Source: Streptomyces carminius (GTDB lineage Bacteria; Actinomycetota; Actinomycetes; Streptomycetales; Streptomycetaceae). Taken from it: a DNA stretch of 64,000 bases. Shown piece after piece: positions 32,905-42,515 of this stretch. The position numbers were made by a program, and so were the translations under genes. Positions within the stretch are counted from its first letter, which is position 1. The number at the start of each line of letters is the position of its first letter. The notes beneath the pieces are model-generated. The model had not been told where the DNA came from. It saw nothing but the letters and a program-made list of their open reading frames with translations, and searched no databases. The stretch is from NCBI RefSeq assembly GCF_002794255.1, contig NZ_PGGW01000008.1, forward strand, positions 186,001-250,000, written 5' to 3'.

Positions 32905-34125
32905 GTGCACAGACGGAGAAACAGGCGGGAGAACGGGCGGGGGAGCGCCGCCGTCGCCACCGCCGCGCTGGTGTTGCTCGCGGGGACCACGGGAACGGCC
33001 GGCGCCGCGGCCGGCTCGCCGGAGGCGGGGAAGGACGACCGGAGGCCGAGCGGGACACGCCTGTACACACCGCCCGCCAACCCGGACGCGTACGACCAGA
33101 TCCGGGAGCTGGTGAGGGCCGGGAAGCACAAGGACGCCCTCGCCGTCGCACGGATGGTGCGGACTCCGCAGTCCGTGTGGTTCAACGGCCGGGGCGACGA
33201 CAGCCTCATCCGCGGCGAGGTCCGCGAGGTCGTGCGGGACGCGGCGCGCAAGCGGGCACTGCCGGTGCTGACCCTCTACAACGTCCCCGGCCGGGACTGC
33301 TCGCAGTACTCGGCGGGCGGGGCCGCCGACACCGCCGAGTACCAGGCGTGGATCGACGAGGTCGCCAAGGGCATCGGCAAGAAGAAGGCGCTGGTGATCC
33401 TGGAGCCCGACTCCCTGGCCCTGCTGCCCTCCGACTGCGGACAGGACGACGAGGAGGGAACCCTGACCGCCGCCCGCTACGCTGAGGTCGGCTACGCCGT
33501 CGACACCCTCACCGCCCTGCCCGGTACCACCGTCTACCTCGACGCCGGCCACAGCGGCTGGCACAGCGTCAACTCCATCGTGCCGCGACTGATCGAGGCG
33601 GGGGTCGAGAAGACCCGGGGCTTCTACCTCAACGCCTCCAACTACCGGTCCGACGAGGAGTTGGCCCGCTACGGCGAACTGGTCTCCGGCTGTCTGGAGT
33701 ACGCCGCAGGCGGCGGTGACCCGGCCGACTGTCCGAACCAGTGGTGGGACCAGGAGGACGCACAGGCCTGGCTGGACGAGAACGTCACCCCTGACCCGGC
33801 CGACCAGCCCCACTTCGTCACCGACACCAGCCGCAACGGCCAGGGCCCCTGGACCCCGGACACCGACCAGTACCCCGACCCCCAGGAATGGTGCAACCCG
33901 CCGGACCGCGGTCTGGGCAAGCGGCCGACCACCGCCACCGGTGATCCGCTGAACGACGCCCACCTGTGGATCAAGATCCCCGGTGAGTCGGACGGCGAGT
34001 GCCTGCGCGGCACGGAAGGACCGGAGGACCCCGCGCGCGGCATGATCGACCCGCCCGCCGGCCAGTGGTTCCCGCAGCAGGTCCTGGAACTGGTGCGCAA
34101 CGCGGAGCCGCCGCTGCGCCCCTGA
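32905..34125 (+). CDS. Secreted GH6 cellulase
   Basis: The 406-residue protein has a signal peptide (basic start, then AAVATAALVLLAGTTGTAGA) and a single GH6 domain. Visible motifs are TLYNVPGRDCSQ with Asp131, LVILEPDSLALL with the catalytic acid Asp169, YLDAGHSGWHS and WIKIPGESDGEC. GH6 enzymes invert beta-1,4-glucosidic bonds of cellulose. No carbohydrate-binding module is present. AGGAG precedes the GTG. The GH3 gene follows 295 bp downstream on the same strand after a terminator. Endo versus exo action cannot be settled from sequence alone. Confidence 0.93.
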   Translation: MHRRRNRRENGRGSAAVATAALVLLAGTTGTAGAAAGSPEAGKDDRRPSGTRLYTPPANPDAYDQIRELVRAGKHKDALAVARMVRTPQSVWFNGRGDDSLIRGEVREVVRDAARKRALPVLTLYNVPGRDCSQYSAGGAADTAEYQAWIDEVAKGIGKKKALVILEPDSLALLPSDCGQDDEEGTLTAARYAEVGYAVDTLTALPGTTVYLDAGHSGWHSVNSIVPRLIEAGVEKTRGFYLNASNYRSDEELARYGELVSGCLEYAAGGGDPADCPNQWWDQEDAQAWLDENVTPDPADQPHFVTDTSRNGQGPWTPDTDQYPDPQEWCNPPDRGLGKRPTTATGDPLNDAHLWIKIPGESDGECLRGTEGPEDPARGMIDPPAGQWFPQQVLELVRNAEPPLRP

Positions 34126-34180
34126 CCGCCGACCGCCCGTCCGGCCGGCTCGACCGCGCCTGGAGTCCCGGACGGGAACC

Positions 34181-34219
34181 CCGGTTCGGTGGCGCGATGA
34201 GGGCGCGCCACCGAACCGG
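34181..34219 (+). terminator. Terminator of the GH6 gene
   Basis: CCGGTTCGGTGGCGCG and its complement (16-bp arms) flank a 7-nt loop 55 bp after the GH6 stop, so the GH3 gene should have its own promoter. Confidence 0.78.
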
Positions 34220-34420
34220 TCACCCGTCCGGCCCCGGTGTCTCCTCCGCCGGGGCCGGACGGCCCGTACCAGCCCCCGCCGAAGAAGTCACGAGAACCGA
34301 AGAGCCACCCGAGACCAGTTCACCGCCGCCGAGGAACTGTCCGGACCGGCCCGGTGGCCGTCGGCCGGACCGGTGAGACACCGGACCGTGTGTTTCCGCC
34401 CCCACCGGAAGGACGACGCC

Positions 34421-36502
34421 GTGACGAGATGGACGACGAGAGGGGCCGGCGGACCAGCCGGCGAACCGGCCGCCGGACGGACCGCGCTGCGCGGCAGGTT
34501 ACGGAGGTTCACCGCGGGAGCCGCCGTGACCCTCATGGCCGCGTGCACGCTGAACAGCGCACCCGCGGTGGCCTCGGCCGACGCGCCACCGGTCTACGAG
34601 GACCCGGCCCTGCCGGTGGACGACCGCGTCGAGGACCTGCTGGCCAGGATGACGCTCGACGACAAGATCGGGCAGATGACCCAGGTCGACCGCGGCGCGC
34701 TGGAGGACCAGTCGGACCTGGCGGCCTACCGCATCGGCTCGGTCCTCTCCGGGGGCGGCTCCGCCCCCACCCCCAACACCCCCCAGGCCTGGGCGGAGAT
34801 GTACGACTCGTTCCAGCGGGCCGCGCTCTCCACCCCGCTGGGCATCCCCCTGATCTACGGCGTGGACGCCGTCCACGGCCACAACAACGTGCGGGGTGCC
34901 ACGGTCTTCCCCCACAACATCGGCCTCGGCGCCACCCGCGACCCCGAACTGGTGGAGCGGATCGGCCGCGCCACCGCCGAGGAGGTCGCCGGCACCGGTA
35001 TCGACTGGACCTTCGCGCCCTGCCTGTGCGTGGCCCGCGACGACCGCTGGGGACGCACCTACGAGTCCTACGGCGAGAAGCCCGAACTGCCCGGCGCGAT
35101 GACCACGCTGATCGACGGCCTCCAGGGCCCCTCCCTGGACGCGCCCGGCTCGATCCTGGCCACCGCCAAGCACTACCTCGGCGACGGCGGCACCACCGGC
35201 GGCGTCGACCAGGGGAACACCGAGCTGAGCGAAGCGGAACTGCGCGAGATCCACCTCCCGCCGTTCCGGGCGGCGGTGGAACGCGGGGTGGGTTCGGTGA
35301 TGGTCTCCTACAGCAGCTGGAACGGCGTGCGGATGCACGGGCACCGCCATCTGATCACCGACGTCCTCAAGGGCGAGCTGGGCTTCACCGGCTTCGTCGT
35401 CTCGGACTGGGCGGGCGTCGACCAACTCGACGGCCGGGAGGGCTTCACCGCCGCCGAGGTGCGGGACGCGGTGAACGCCGGCATCGACATGGTCATGGTG
35501 CCGTACGACTACCGCAGGTTCACCGAGCTGCTGCGCGGCGAGGTGCGGGCCGGGCGGATCCCGATGGAACGCGTCGACGACGCCAACCGCCGCATCCTGG
35601 CGAAGAAGTTCGAACTGGGCCTCTTCGAGAACCCCTACACCGACCGCTCCTACACCGCCACCATCGGCTCCGACGCCCACCGCCGGCTCGCCCGCGAGGC
35701 GGTGCGCAAGTCCCAGGTGCTGCTGAAGAACTCCGGCGGCGTCCTGCCGCTGGACAAGTCGGCCAAGGTCTTCGTGGCGGGCAAGAACGCCGACGACATC
35801 GGCCACCAGAGCGGTGGCTGGACCATCACCTGGCAGGGCGGAAGCGGGGACATCACCCCGGGGACCACCGTTGTGGAGGGCATGCGGTCACTGGCCTCCG
35901 ACCCGTCGCGGGTGACCTACGACCGGTACGGCGACGGCGTCGACGGCTCCTACGACGTGGCGGTGGCCGTCGTCGGCGAGACCCCGTACGCGGAGATGGA
36001 GGGCGACCGGCGCGGCTCGATGGGCCTGGACCGGGAGGACCTGGCCACCCTGGAGAGGCTGCGGGCCTCCGGGGTGCCGGTCGTGGTCGTGCTCGTCTCC
36101 GGCCGTCCGCTGGACATCGCGGAGCGGCTCGACGGCTGGGACGCGCTGCTGGCGGCCTGGCTGCCCGGCACCGAGGGCGCCGGGGTGGCCGATGTGCTCT
36201 ACGGCGACCACGCGCCGACGGGGAAACTGCCGATGACCTGGATGCGCTCCGTGAGCCAGCAGCCCGTCAACGACGGCGACGGCAAGACTCCGCTGTTCCC
36301 CTTCGGCCACGGGCTCACCTACTCCGCCGACCACCGGACCGCGGACCGGCGGACCGGGAGCTTCCGGGCCGAGGTGACGGTGCACGGCAACGTCCCCGCC
36401 CCCTCGGAGGGCCGGCGGGCGGCGCCGGTCCCGGCGGACGGGCCGGAGACCGGCAGCGTCCGGTCCGGAACACCGCGCCCATCCGCTCCGGCGGCCCGGT
36501 GA
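34421..36502 (+). CDS. GH3 beta-glucosidase, exported
   Basis: The 693-residue protein has a signal sequence with LMAAC (possible lipobox, residues 38-42) or a Sec cleavage after AVASA. The GH3 (alpha/beta)8 domain follows, with the KHYLGDGGT and nucleophile Asp329 in GFVVSDWAGVDQ. The C-terminal (alpha/beta)6 sandwich has VLLKNSGGVLPL and LFPFGHGLTY. It would split cellobiose and cello-oligomers released by the GH6 enzyme. GGAAGGA precedes the GTG. No CebR box is found before it. The last 45 residues are Pro/Ala-rich and unlike the family. Confidence 0.92.
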   Translation: MTRWTTRGAGGPAGEPAAGRTALRGRLRRFTAGAAVTLMAACTLNSAPAVASADAPPVYEDPALPVDDRVEDLLARMTLDDKIGQMTQVDRGALEDQSDLAAYRIGSVLSGGGSAPTPNTPQAWAEMYDSFQRAALSTPLGIPLIYGVDAVHGHNNVRGATVFPHNIGLGATRDPELVERIGRATAEEVAGTGIDWTFAPCLCVARDDRWGRTYESYGEKPELPGAMTTLIDGLQGPSLDAPGSILATAKHYLGDGGTTGGVDQGNTELSEAELREIHLPPFRAAVERGVGSVMVSYSSWNGVRMHGHRHLITDVLKGELGFTGFVVSDWAGVDQLDGREGFTAAEVRDAVNAGIDMVMVPYDYRRFTELLRGEVRAGRIPMERVDDANRRILAKKFELGLFENPYTDRSYTATIGSDAHRRLAREAVRKSQVLLKNSGGVLPLDKSAKVFVAGKNADDIGHQSGGWTITWQGGSGDITPGTTVVEGMRSLASDPSRVTYDRYGDGVDGSYDVAVAVVGETPYAEMEGDRRGSMGLDREDLATLERLRASGVPVVVVLVSGRPLDIAERLDGWDALLAAWLPGTEGAGVADVLYGDHAPTGKLPMTWMRSVSQQPVNDGDGKTPLFPFGHGLTYSADHRTADRRTGSFRAEVTVHGNVPAPSEGRRAAPVPADGPETGSVRSGTPRPSAPAAR

Positions 36503-36863
36503 CCGTGCCGGGCACCGGCCGGAACGCGCGGCCGGACCCCGGCGGACCGGCGGCGTCCGGTTTCACGGCCACCGGCTCCCCGGCCGTCCCCTCCACCCCC
36601 CGCACCGGTTCCTGACGCGGACCGGCACGCACCCCGGTGACCGGGGTGCGGCGGTCCCCCCGCCCGCCGCACCCCGCCCGGCCCGCGGGTTTCCGCCCCC
36701 TCGGCCCGGGTACCGGAGGGCAGGTCAGCCCGTCCGGGACCGGCCGAGGGACGCGCGGGACGGCCGGTACGGAGGCGGACGGCGGCACAGCGGTGCGGCC
36801 ACCACGATCGCGCGGCCCGGCACTCCGACCCGCGGGGGCGCCGGGCCGTATCCGCACAGGACG
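36503..36863. other. Intergenic region after GH3 gene
   Basis: No supported gene. It contains the hairpin CGCACCCCGG-TGA-CCGGGGTGCG at 36628-36650, a likely GH3 terminator. The remainder is plain GC-rich spacer. Confidence 0.55.
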
Positions 36864-36977
36864 GTGAACGTGTTCGTCTTCTTCTCCAACCGGTCCGGCT
36901 GCCTCGGCTCGCTCCTGATCAGCCTGGCCGGCACGGCTCTGCTGTTGCTGGTGCTCTACAGCTGCCGGGGCGCCTGA
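36864..36977 (+). CDS. Small single-span membrane protein (37 aa)
   Basis: The GTG-started ORF encodes VNVFVFFSNRSGCLGSLLIS followed by a leucine-rich membrane helix and ends LYSCRGA. The composition (one transmembrane helix with SNRxGCLGSLL) resembles short membrane peptides annotated in several Streptomyces genomes. CACAGGAC before the start is a modest ribosome-binding site. Function unknown. Confidence 0.6.
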   Translation: MNVFVFFSNRSGCLGSLLISLAGTALLLLVLYSCRGA

Positions 36978-36995
36978 CGCCGGGACCGGCGCGGT

Positions 36996-37523
36996 TCAAC
37001 GGTCCGTCGCGGACGGCAGCGGTTCCCCGCACCGCTCGCAGCGGACGGCGCCCGCCGTCTCGTTCATGCGGCCGCAGGCCGGGCAGACCCGGTCCAGCAT
37101 GCACGGCGGCTCACCGCCGTCCGCCGCGGCCACCGCGTCCGCCGCGGGAGAGGGCGGGCGGGCGCCGACGGTCATGCCCGGCCGCCGCCGGTGAACGGTC
37201 AGGTAGACCAGCCCGTCGGGCCCCGCCCGCAGCGACCGCCGCGAGGTGCGCGGCAGCCACACCAGCCGCTGGGGCGCGAGCGCCTGCCGTCCGCCCGCGC
37301 CGTCCTCGAGCTCCCCGCCGCCGCCGACCACCAGCAGCAGTACGTCCAGATCGTTCTCGGCGTGCTCGCCGACGGCCGCCCCCGGCGGCAGCCGCACCAG
37401 ATTGGCGTCGAGCTGCCGGCCGGACTCGGCCAGCCGCCACAGGGCGCCGCCGCGCTCCGCGGGCGCCCGGTCGGCGCGGTCGCCGAGATCGGCCAGAACA
37501 CGGGGTGTCTCCTGCTCGGACAC
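36996..37523 (-). CDS. Cupin-like protein with C-terminal zinc ribbon
   Basis: The 175-residue protein has a small beta-barrel region (LVRLPPGAAVGEHAENDLDV, then LLLVVGGGGELEDG) typical of a cupin. A disordered linker and a C-terminal CPACGRMN...CERCGEPLP zinc ribbon follow. AGGAGGT precedes the GTG. It is divergent from the pseudouridine synthase gene. Such cupins may bind a small ligand or metal; the role is unknown. Confidence 0.75.
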   Translation of the reverse strand: MSEQETPRVLADLGDRADRAPAERGGALWRLAESGRQLDANLVRLPPGAAVGEHAENDLDVLLLVVGGGGELEDGAGGRQALAPQRLVWLPRTSRRSLRAGPDGLVYLTVHRRRPGMTVGARPPSPAADAVAAADGGEPPCMLDRVCPACGRMNETAGAVRCERCGEPLPSATDR

Positions 37524-37622
37524 GGCACCTCCTGGGGACGGGCGGTCCGATCCTATGCCCGGTCCGTACCGCCGGGCCCGTCCCGTTCCGTACCGCCTTC
37601 CCGCGTAGGCTTGGGCACCGCG

Positions 37623-38552
37623 ATGAGACGCAGACGCACGGCACCGCCCGCCCCGCTGCCCCAGCGGCACGGCATAGACCCGGTCCGCCTCCGGCTGCCC
37701 GGGACCGGTGACTGGGCGACGGTCCGCGACCACCTGGTCGACCGGCTGCCCGCGGTGCCGCCGGAACGGATCGACGCCATGCTGTCCGGCGGCGCGGTGT
37801 GGGGCGCCGGCGGGCCGCTCGCCCCGGGAGCCCCGTACACGCCGGGGGCGTACGTGTGGTTCCACCGGGAGCTGCCGGACGAGGTGCCGGTGCCGTACGA
37901 GGTGGAGGTGCTGTACCGCGACGACGTCCTGGTCGTGGCGGACAAACCGCACTTCCTGGCCACCACCCCGCGCGGCCGGCATGTCACCGAGACCGCCCTG
38001 GCCCGGCTCCGCCGCGATCTGGCACTGCCCGAACTCAGCCCGGCGCACCGGCTGGACCGGCTCACCGCGGGCCTGGTGCTGTTCACCGTCCGCCCCGCAC
38101 ACCGCGCCGCCTACCAGAACCTCTTCCGGGACCGGCGGGTGCACAAGGAGTACGAGGCCGTCGCACCGTACGACCCGGCCCTGGAACTGCCCCGCACGGT
38201 GCGCAACCGCATCGTCAAGGAGCGCGGGGTCATCGCCGCGTACGAGGTGCCGGGGGAGCCCAACAGCGTCAGCCGGATCGAGCTGGCCGGGCGCCGCGGC
38301 GGACTCGGCCGCTACCGGCTGCTGCCCCGCACCGGCCGCACCCACCAGCTGCGGCTGCACATGAGCGGTCTGGGCGTCCCCATCCTGGGCGACCCGGTCT
38401 ACCCCCGCCCCGTCGAGCGCGCCCCGGACGACTTCGGCAGCCCGTTGCAGCTGCTGGCCAAGGTCCTGGAGTTCACCGATCCCGTCACCGGCCGCCCCCG
38501 GCGGTTCACCAGCCGCCGCGCCCTGTCCGCCTGGAGCGGCCCGGACGGGTGA
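37623..38552 (+). CDS. RluA-family pseudouridine synthase
   Basis: The 309-residue protein has the catalytic Asp in PAHRLDRLTAGLVLF and the family blocks VLVVADKPHFL, HKEYEAV and RTGRTHQLRLHMSGLG. The N-terminal 85 residues form a variable S4-like region. It isomerises a uridine in rRNA or tRNA. Which site is modified is not deducible. The HAD gene follows 100 bp downstream on the same strand. Confidence 0.93.
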   Translation: MRRRRTAPPAPLPQRHGIDPVRLRLPGTGDWATVRDHLVDRLPAVPPERIDAMLSGGAVWGAGGPLAPGAPYTPGAYVWFHRELPDEVPVPYEVEVLYRDDVLVVADKPHFLATTPRGRHVTETALARLRRDLALPELSPAHRLDRLTAGLVLFTVRPAHRAAYQNLFRDRRVHKEYEAVAPYDPALELPRTVRNRIVKERGVIAAYEVPGEPNSVSRIELAGRRGGLGRYRLLPRTGRTHQLRLHMSGLGVPILGDPVYPRPVERAPDDFGSPLQLLAKVLEFTDPVTGRPRRFTSRRALSAWSGPDG

Positions 38553-38651
38553 GGCGCGTCCATGACCGCGGCCCGTCCGGGTACCCGGGCACCTGGAGAA
38601 CCCGGAGAAGCCGGGTGCGACGGACGGCACGGGCCGGCGGAAGGACAGCAC

Positions 38652-39341
38652 ATGAGCGGCGGCGGAACGGGACGGGCGGTGCTCTTCGACGTGGACGGCA
38701 CCCTGGTGGACACCACCTATCTGCACACCGTGGCCTGGTGGGAGGCGCTGAGGCAGGCGGGCCGCCGGGTGCCGATGTCCCTGATCCACCGGACCATCGG
38801 CATGGGCAGCGACCAGCTCCTCGACCGGCTGCTGGGCGAGGACCACGATCCGGCGGAGGCCGGGGCCGTCACCGCCGCCCACCGGACCCTGTACGCCGAG
38901 TACTGGCCGCGGCTGGCCCCGCTGGAGGGAGCCGCCGAGCTGCTGCGGGCCTGCGCGGAGCGGGGCTGGACGGTCGTACTGGCCAGCTCTGCGCACGGCG
39001 ACGAGCTGGCGGTGATGCGGCGGGCGGTGGGCGCGGACGACGTGGTCGCCGGCGCGACCAGCTCCGACGACGTCGAGGCCAGCAAACCGGCACCCGACCT
39101 GGTGGTCTCCGCACTCGACCGGGCCGGTGTCGCCCCCGACCGGGCGGTGTTCGTGGGCGACACCGTGTGGGACGTGGCCGCCTGCGAGCGGGCGGGCGTG
39201 CCCTGTCTGGGCGTGCTCTCCGGCGGGCTGACCCGGCAGGAGTTGCTGGACGCGGGCGCCGTGGAGGTCTACGAGAACCCGGCGGACCTGCTGGCCCGCC
39301 TCGACGACAGCCTGCTGGGCCGCTCGCCGGGCACGGCGTGA
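38652..39341 (+). CDS. HAD hydrolase, phosphoglycolate-phosphatase-like
   Basis: The 229-residue protein has HAD motif I LFDVDGTLVDTTYLH, a helical cap (residues about 20-85), motif II LASSAHGDEL, motif III Lys in SKPAPD and motif IV VFVGDTVWDVAACERAG. This is the PGP/beta-phosphoglucomutase-like subgroup. It is cytoplasmic. Substrate unknown. Confidence 0.9.
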   Translation: MSGGGTGRAVLFDVDGTLVDTTYLHTVAWWEALRQAGRRVPMSLIHRTIGMGSDQLLDRLLGEDHDPAEAGAVTAAHRTLYAEYWPRLAPLEGAAELLRACAERGWTVVLASSAHGDELAVMRRAVGADDVVAGATSSDDVEASKPAPDLVVSALDRAGVAPDRAVFVGDTVWDVAACERAGVPCLGVLSGGLTRQELLDAGAVEVYENPADLLARLDDSLLGRSPGTA

Positions 39342-39616
39342 GCCCTGGCAGGGCCGTCCACGGCGACCGTCCACGGCGGCCGGGGCCCGCGCCGACGGCG
39401 CACCCGGCCCGTGGCGCGGGTCTGCGTCGATCGGGTGGAGACGAGCCGTGAGCCACCGCCGTACACCCCCGCCTGCCAGGGGCGCGGAAGGCCGGCGGCC
39501 ACAATTCCGGCAGAGGGTCCGCAACGGTTCCACCGGGGTTTCCGGCCACCGAGCGGGGGCACCCGCCCACAACCGTCACAGCGCCCAACGCCCCTGATGG
39601 TGACGAGGAAAGGGCC
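39342..39616 (+). other. Intergenic region carrying the presumed crt promoter
   Basis: No gene is seen. CGTCCACGGCGAC-like short direct repeats occur at 39353-39380. No consensus SigA promoter stands out, which would suit an ECF (LitS-type) promoter as known for light-induced crt clusters. No lit gene lies in the window. Confidence 0.4.
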
Positions 39617-39703
39617 ATGATGCTCGCCAGCAGTACCCCGTCCGCGGCCGTGTCCGTACGGCCTGCCACCGCCGGCCCCCGCACCGGGCGGTCCGCGGCG
39701 TGA
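39617..39703 (+). CDS. 28-codon leader ORF overlapping crtE
   Basis: ATGATGCTCGCC starts a peptide MMLASSTPSAAVSVRPATAG... that ends in TGA overlapping the crtE GTG (GTGA). It has the good ribosome-binding site AGGAAAGG, whereas crtE has none. The crtE start is therefore probably reached by coupled re-initiation. The peptide has no recognisable domain. Confidence 0.55.
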   Translation: MMLASSTPSAAVSVRPATAGPRTGRSAA

Positions 39704-40962
39704 GAAACCCGACTGCCATGATCAGCCCGGGTGCCCCCGGCGGCGCCCACGACGGACAGCCGGAGCCGGCCCGGCCACCCGTACCGCCGGCATCCGCGCC
39801 GGCACGGGAAGCACGCGGGGCGGCCGCCTCCGGTACCGACGAGGTCCGCCCCCGGGTGGAGAAGGCCCTGCGCGACTACGTGGCCGAGCGGTGTGCCGAG
39901 GCCGAGGACATCGACGGCACCTTCGGTGCCCAGCTGGCCGCCGGGATCTCGCGGTTCGCGCTGCGCGGCGGCAAGCGGACACGGGCCGGCTTCCTGTGGT
40001 GGGGCTGGCGGGCCGCCGGCGGCGCCCCGCACGGCACCGGCGCGCCCGCCGTCCTGCGGACCGCCGCGGCCCTGGAACTGCTGCAGACCTGCGCCCTGGT
40101 CCACGACGACCTGATGGACGACTCGGCCCTGCGCCGGGGCCGCCCGGCCCTCCACGTCGACTTCGCCCGCCGCCACCGGCAGGACGGCATGGTGGGCCGC
40201 CCCGAGACGTACGGGACCTCGGTGGCCGTCCTCGCCGGGGATCTCGCGCTGGCCTGGGCCGACGACCTGTTCACCGAGTCCCTGCCGGACGACGCGGCGC
40301 TCCGGCGCGAGGCCCAGCGGGCCTGGCGGGCGATGCGGACCGAGACCGTGGCCGGGCAGTTCCTGGACCTGCACAACCAGGCGGCCGGCCGGCCCTCGGC
40401 GTCCGCCGCGCTGCGGGTCGCCTACCTCAAGAGCGCCCTCTACACCGTCGAGCGGCCCCTGCAGCTGGGTGCGGTCCTGGGCGGGGCCGGTCCCGGGCTC
40501 GTCGGCGCGCTGCGCTCCGCGGGCCGGGACGCGGGGCTGGCCTTCCAGTTGCGGGACGACCTGCTGGGCGTCTTCGGCGATCCCCGGAGCACCGGCAAGC
40601 CCGCGGGGGACGACGTGCGTGAGGGCAAGACCACCTATCTGGTGGCGCTCGCCCTGGAGCGGGCCGAGGCGCTCGGCGACACGTCGGCCCTGGCGGTGCT
40701 GCGCGGCAGCCTGGGCGACCGCACGCTGACCCCGAAGCGGCTGGAACGTTTCCGCGGGGTGCTGGCCGGGCTGGGGGTGCGAGCCGCGGTGGAGGAGCGG
40801 ATCGAACGGCTCGGCGAACTCGCCGAGCGCAGGCTGTACGGCGTCTGCGAGGACCCGGTCGTCGCGGACCGGCTGGCCGCCATGGTCCGCGCCGTGGCCG
40901 GAATGGACGGTGCGCACGGTGTCCGGGTTGCCGCCGGACCGGAGACGGAGGCGCGGCGGTGA
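39700..40962 (+). CDS. crtE: Geranylgeranyl diphosphate synthase
   Basis: The 420-residue trans-prenyltransferase has the first aspartate-rich motif LVHDDLMDDS, the RGG-K-R-type GGKRTRAGFLWW and the second motif FQLRDDLLGVFGD. It extends IPP/DMAPP to C20 GGPP for carotenoids. The first 45 residues are Pro/Ala-rich and probably disordered. It heads the crtE-crtI-crtB-Rieske operon, and its stop overlaps crtI as GTGA. The GTG at 39700 has no ribosome-binding site of its own; an ATG at 39718 is the alternative. Confidence 0.93.
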   Translation: MRNPTAMISPGAPGGAHDGQPEPARPPVPPASAPAREARGAAASGTDEVRPRVEKALRDYVAERCAEAEDIDGTFGAQLAAGISRFALRGGKRTRAGFLWWGWRAAGGAPHGTGAPAVLRTAAALELLQTCALVHDDLMDDSALRRGRPALHVDFARRHRQDGMVGRPETYGTSVAVLAGDLALAWADDLFTESLPDDAALRREAQRAWRAMRTETVAGQFLDLHNQAAGRPSASAALRVAYLKSALYTVERPLQLGAVLGGAGPGLVGALRSAGRDAGLAFQLRDDLLGVFGDPRSTGKPAGDDVREGKTTYLVALALERAEALGDTSALAVLRGSLGDRTLTPKRLERFRGVLAGLGVRAAVEERIERLGELAERRLYGVCEDPVVADRLAAMVRAVAGMDGAHGVRVAAGPETEARR

Positions 40963-42515
40963 GACGCGTCCAGGGACGTACCGATCACGTGGTGGTCGTC
41001 GGCGCCGGGCTGTCCGGGCTGGCGGCCGCCCTGCACCTCCTCGGCGCCGGACGCCGGGTGACGGTCCTCGAACGCGACCCGGGGCCCGGCGGCCGGGCCG
41101 GGCGGCTGGAGCACGGCGGCTACCGCATCGACACCGGGCCGACCGTGCTGACCATGCCGCACCTGCTCGACGAGGCGCTGGCCGCGGTGGGCGAGTCGGT
41201 GGAGAAGCGGCTGGAGCTGCTCCCCCTGCACCCGGCCTACCGGGCCCGCTTCGCCGACGGCTCCGCGCTGGACGTCCACACCGGCGCCGAGGCCATGGCC
41301 GAGGAGGTGCGCCGTTTCGCCGGACCCGCCGAGGCGGCCGGCTACCTGCGGCTGCGCCGCTGGCTGGAGCGCCTGTACCGGGCCCAGATGGGGCGCTTCA
41401 TCGACAGCAACATCGACCACCCCCTGCAACTGCTCCACCCGGACCTCGCCCGGCTCGCCGCCCTGGGCGGCTTCGGACGGCTGGAGGGGCAGGTGGGACG
41501 GTTCCTGGCCGACGAGCGGCTGCGCCGGGTCTTCACCTTCCAGTCGCTGTACGCCGGGGTGGCGCCCGCCAGGGCGCTGGCCGCCTACGCGGTCATCGCC
41601 TACATGGACACCGTCGCCGGGGTCTGGTTCCCCCGCGGCGGCATGCACGCCGTGCCCGCCGCACTGGCCGGCGCCGCCCGCGACGCGGGCGCCGAACTGC
41701 GGTACGGGTGCGAGGTGACACGCCTGGAACAGCGGACCGGACGGGTGGTGGCCGTCCACACCGGCGACGGCGACCGCGTCCCCTGCGACGCGGTCGTCCT
41801 CACCCCCGACCTGCCCGTCGCCTACCGGCTGCTGGGCCGCGCCCCCCGCCGCCCACTGGCCCTGCGGCACTCGCCCTCGGCGGTGGTGCTGCACGCCGGG
41901 GTCCGCCGCACCCGGAACGAACTGGCCCACCACAACCTCTTCTTCGGTGCCGCCTGGCGGCGCACCTTCACCGAGCTCACCTGTACCGGAAGCCTGATGA
42001 GTGATCCTTCCCTGCTGGTCACCCGCCCCACGGCCACCGACCCCGCGCTGGCCCCGCCGGGGCGCGAACTGCTCTACGTCCTGGCGCCCTGCCCCAACAC
42101 CGACACCGGACCGCTGCCCTGGGACGAGTTGGCGCCCCGCTACCGGGACACCCTGGTGGCCGAGCTGGAGAGCCGGGGCCTGACCGGGCTGGACGCGGAC
42201 ATCGAGACGGAGCACCTGGTCACCCCGGTGGACTGGGCCGCGCAGGGGCACGCCGCGGGCACCCCCTTCTCCGCCGCCCACACCTTCTGGCAGACCGGGC
42301 CGTTCCGCCCGGGGAACCTGGTGCGCGGCGTGGACAACGCCGTCCTGGCCGGCTGCGGCACCACTCCCGGCGTGGGCGTGCCGACCGTGCTGATCTCCGG
42401 GAAGCTGGCCGCCCGGCGCGTCACCGGCCCGCCACCGGCGGCCGGCGCGCCGCGCCGCGCCGGCCGCCGTACCGCCCACCTCCCCGCTGCCGCCGGGGAG
42501 GTGGGACAGCCGTGA
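40959..42515 (+). CDS. crtI: Phytoene desaturase
   Basis: The 518-residue flavoprotein has the N-terminal dinucleotide-binding motif [20 protein letters not shown] and [15 protein letters not shown]. Its C-terminal motif [18 protein letters not shown] is typical of bacterial CrtI. It converts phytoene to lycopene by four desaturations at the membrane surface. It overlaps crtE and crtB by 4 bp each (GTGA), so synthesis of the three enzymes is coupled. Confidence 0.95.
   Translation: MRRVQGRTDHVVVVGAGLSGLAAALHLLGAGRRVTVLERDPGPGGRAGRLEHGGYRIDTGPTVLTMPHLLDEALAAVGESVEKRLELLPLHPAYRARFADGSALDVHTGAEAMAEEVRRFAGPAEAAGYLRLRRWLERLYRAQMGRFIDSNIDHPLQLLHPDLARLAALGGFGRLEGQVGRFLADERLRRVFTFQSLYAGVAPARALAAYAVIAYMDTVAGVWFPRGGMHAVPAALAGAARDAGAELRYGCEVTRLEQRTGRVVAVHTGDGDRVPCDAVVLTPDLPVAYRLLGRAPRRPLALRHSPSAVVLHAGVRRTRNELAHHNLFFGAAWRRTFTELTCTGSLMSDPSLLVTRPTATDPALAPPGRELLYVLAPCPNTDTGPLPWDELAPRYRDTLVAELESRGLTGLDADIETEHLVTPVDWAAQGHAAGTPFSAAHTFWQTGPFRPGNLVRGVDNAVLAGCGTTPGVGVPTVLISGKLAARRVTGPPPAAGAPRRAGRRTAHLPAAAGEVGQP

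Noticed and set aside
36996..39572. 858-codon minus-strand frame over the RluA and HAD genes
   Set aside because: Only its first part (36996-37523) is a real gene. The rest is the antisense of recognisable enzymes with no motif of its own.
38869..40917. 682-codon minus-strand frame across crtE
   Set aside because: It is the complement of crtE, which has both aspartate-rich motifs, and it shows only low-complexity sequence.
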